Below, one piece after another: positions 62,987-64,000 of a DNA stretch of 64,000 bases (the first letter of the stretch is position 1; the number at the start of each line of letters is the position of its first letter). The notes beneath the pieces are model-generated. The model searched no databases and was not told the origin of the DNA. It saw nothing but the letters and a program-made list of their open reading frames with translations. A program made the position numbers and the translations under genes. The stretch lies in contig JAEINR010000002.1 of NCBI GenBank assembly GCA_016342325.1, forward strand, positions 62,001 to 126,000, given 5' to 3'. Origin of the DNA: Desulfobacterium sp. GTDB lineage: Bacteria; Desulfobacterota; Desulfobacteria; Desulfobacterales; Desulfobacteraceae.

Positions 62987-63003
62987 GCAATCGAATTGAT
63001 ACC
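62987..63003. repeat. Dispersed repeat, short copy D
   Basis: GCAATCGAATTGATACC recurs (one mismatch) at the end of copy C (54408-54424). A related CCAATTGATACC lies at 62878-62889. They sit in the 202-nt gap between the kleisin-like and MukE-like genes, an unusually wide gap inside a predicted operon. Confidence 0.6.
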
Positions 63004-63087
63004 AGTTGATCTTCTCTCATTAAGATCCGGGCTCAATTCATATGCGAGGAGCGATACGTCCCTGGCACAAAATATAGAGACCTTACC

Positions 63088-63861
63088 ATGGAAAATATTT
63101 ATGAGATCAGCCGGCTCGTCTACCTGAGTCTGGCATACAGCAACGGCAATAAACGGATCGTGACCGAGCACCAGACCGAACTGGTCGAGCTGCTCCAGCG
63201 GTTCCAGGCGGAGGAGGCGTTCCACCAGGCGGTCCTGGAAAGCTTGCGGGGCATGGAGCTCCAGCTCTTGGAGGTGGAACCCCTGGCGTTGCGGCTCTCG
63301 GCCCGGAACTCCGCCAGCTTTTTTGCCGCCACCCTCACCGATTACGGCAAGATGCTGGCCCGCACCCCGCTGAAGGCGGCGGAACTCTTGTGTGTGCACT
63401 GTGCCGTGGCCACGGCCTTTTTTCCCACGGAAGCGGACTTGGACGCCCCGGTGGAGGATCTGGGGGTGATCGTGCCCGGTGATGTGATCGAGATCCTCCG
63501 GCTGTTTGCCAAGGGCGAGGAGACCGTGGATCCTGAAGACGAGATCCTGCATCCTGAGGTGAGGACTGCTGCCAAACGGCTCAGGGAACTTCCCGAGGAA
63601 AACCCGGACAGCAAGCGGGCCGTGGGCGGTAACAGCTGGCTTGAGCTGATCACCAGGGTCCTTGAGCACATGGTCGCAACCGGTTACCTGCTGGAGTTCA
63701 AAGAAGAGAGCGAGGAGGTGGAGTACCGACCCACCCCGGCCTACCAGTCCTCAATGCGGGTGGCCGCAGTGTACGCCTTCCACTCCTTCCGGGAGATCGT
63801 AGCGGAACGGAAAATGGCCATGACCCCCCCGGAACATTCAGGAGAGATGCCCCATGTATAG
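63088..63861 (+). CDS. Probable MukE/MksE/JetB-like (KITE) subunit
   Basis: 257 residues, hydrophilic and mainly helical. NSWLELITRVLEHMVATGYL and LEFKEESEEVEYRPTPAYQS near the C-terminus look like a winged-helix hairpin, as in KITE proteins that dimerise on the kleisin. No known catalytic motif. It ends 8 nt inside the next gene (ATG at 63854), which begins like an SMC ATPase. Identity rests on size, secondary-structure look and gene order. Confidence 0.5.
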   Translation: MENIYEISRLVYLSLAYSNGNKRIVTEHQTELVELLQRFQAEEAFHQAVLESLRGMELQLLEVEPLALRLSARNSASFFAATLTDYGKMLARTPLKAAELLCVHCAVATAFFPTEADLDAPVEDLGVIVPGDVIEILRLFAKGEETVDPEDEILHPEVRTAAKRLRELPEENPDSKRAVGGNSWLELITRVLEHMVATGYLLEFKEESEEVEYRPTPAYQSSMRVAAVYAFHSFREIVAERKMAMTPPEHSGEMPHV

Positions 63862-64000
63862 GCTCAGCGGATTTTTCATCAGCGATATCGTGGCCGGGGA
63901 GAACATCCTCAGGAACGGATATTTTCCCATCCACAAGGAGGGTGAACGGGCGGACCACGGCATCATCGTGGCGGCCAACGGCTCCTGCAAGACCACCCTG
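63854..64000 (+). CDS. Probable SMC/MukB/JetC-like ATPase, N-terminus only (cut by window edge)
   Basis: 49 residues visible, starting MYRLSGFFISDIVAGENILR and reaching a P-loop at residues about 40-48 (AANGSCKTT). An N-terminal strand pair followed by a P-loop near residue 45 is how SMC, MukB and JetC proteins begin. The consensus Gly before Lys is Cys here, see findings. Overlaps the previous gene by 8 nt. The rest, and any toprim nuclease (JetD/MksG), would lie to the right. Confidence 0.6.
   Translation, partial: MYRLSGFFISDIVAGENILRNGYFPIHKEGERADHGIIVAANGSCKTTL

Overview
The window reads as a chromosomal stretch of a moderately GC-rich, anaerobic Gram-negative bacterium, most likely a sulfate-reducing member of the Desulfobacterota (Desulfobacterales-like). 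This is inferred from the split, ferredoxin-bearing glutamate synthase, the anaerobic-type cobalamin genes (cbiG, fused cobL), the TonB/ExbBD and FemAB genes, and the style of the two-component genes. No rRNA, tRNA or CRISPR array was recognised.

Layout. 1-460: 3' end of a TnpB gene of the IS200/IS605 type with a perfect hairpin behind it. 572-2224: a stand-alone FMN-binding glutamate synthase-like protein. 2385-5947 (minus): two tandem, clearly duplicated long-chain acyl-CoA ligases. 6033-8897 (minus): glnE. Divergent from it, behind a good sigma70-type promoter, lies a three-gene split glutamate synthase (9050-14123), then carA-carB-purF and a radical SAM gene (14170-20947). GlnE, GOGAT, CarAB and PurF together make a glutamine-nitrogen block. 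21195-24941: a secreted neutral ceramidase-like protein and a DUF4015-type glycoside hydrolase-like protein. 25023-29448 (minus): an unknown protein, tonB, exbD, exbB, and a secreted protein with about 23 Asp-rich repeats. 29695-30455 (minus): arfB and an AhpD-like gene. 30805-35423: FemAB-like protein, probable polysaccharide deacetylase, PP2C-type phosphatase and a glycosyltransferase, apparently a cell-envelope patch.

35549-46682 is the clearest regulon: a promoter, a cobalamin riboswitch ending in an intrinsic terminator, then btuC-btuD-btuF, cobI, cobL, cobM, cbiG, cobJ, cobO, cobQ and cobU. It carries a 73-bp tandem repeat that rewrites the end of cobL, a 136-nt cbiG/cobJ overlap, and two near-perfect matches to the ParB-binding site parS (35933 and 42732). 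If real, these suggest that the locus is close to the replication origin.

46679-49786 (minus): HD-GYP response regulator, HPt protein, and REC-histidine kinase, probably one signalling system. 50090-54308: flavoprotein, dienelactone hydrolase, methyltransferase, AraC regulator and a TIM-barrel sugar isomerase-like protein. 54696-61023: a general amino-acid ABC transporter (aapJQMP) and a large PLP-dependent enzyme, closed by a 28-bp perfect palindrome of REP type. From 61335 to the right edge is the start of a three-gene operon whose order, sizes and an N-terminal P-loop fit a kleisin - KITE - SMC complex (Wadjet/JetABC or MksFEB type). It is cut off by the window and is the best candidate for a defence or chromosome-organisation system.

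Several short dispersed intergenic repeats (about 46.0, 49.8, 54.3 and 63.0 kb) are shared between otherwise unrelated gaps.
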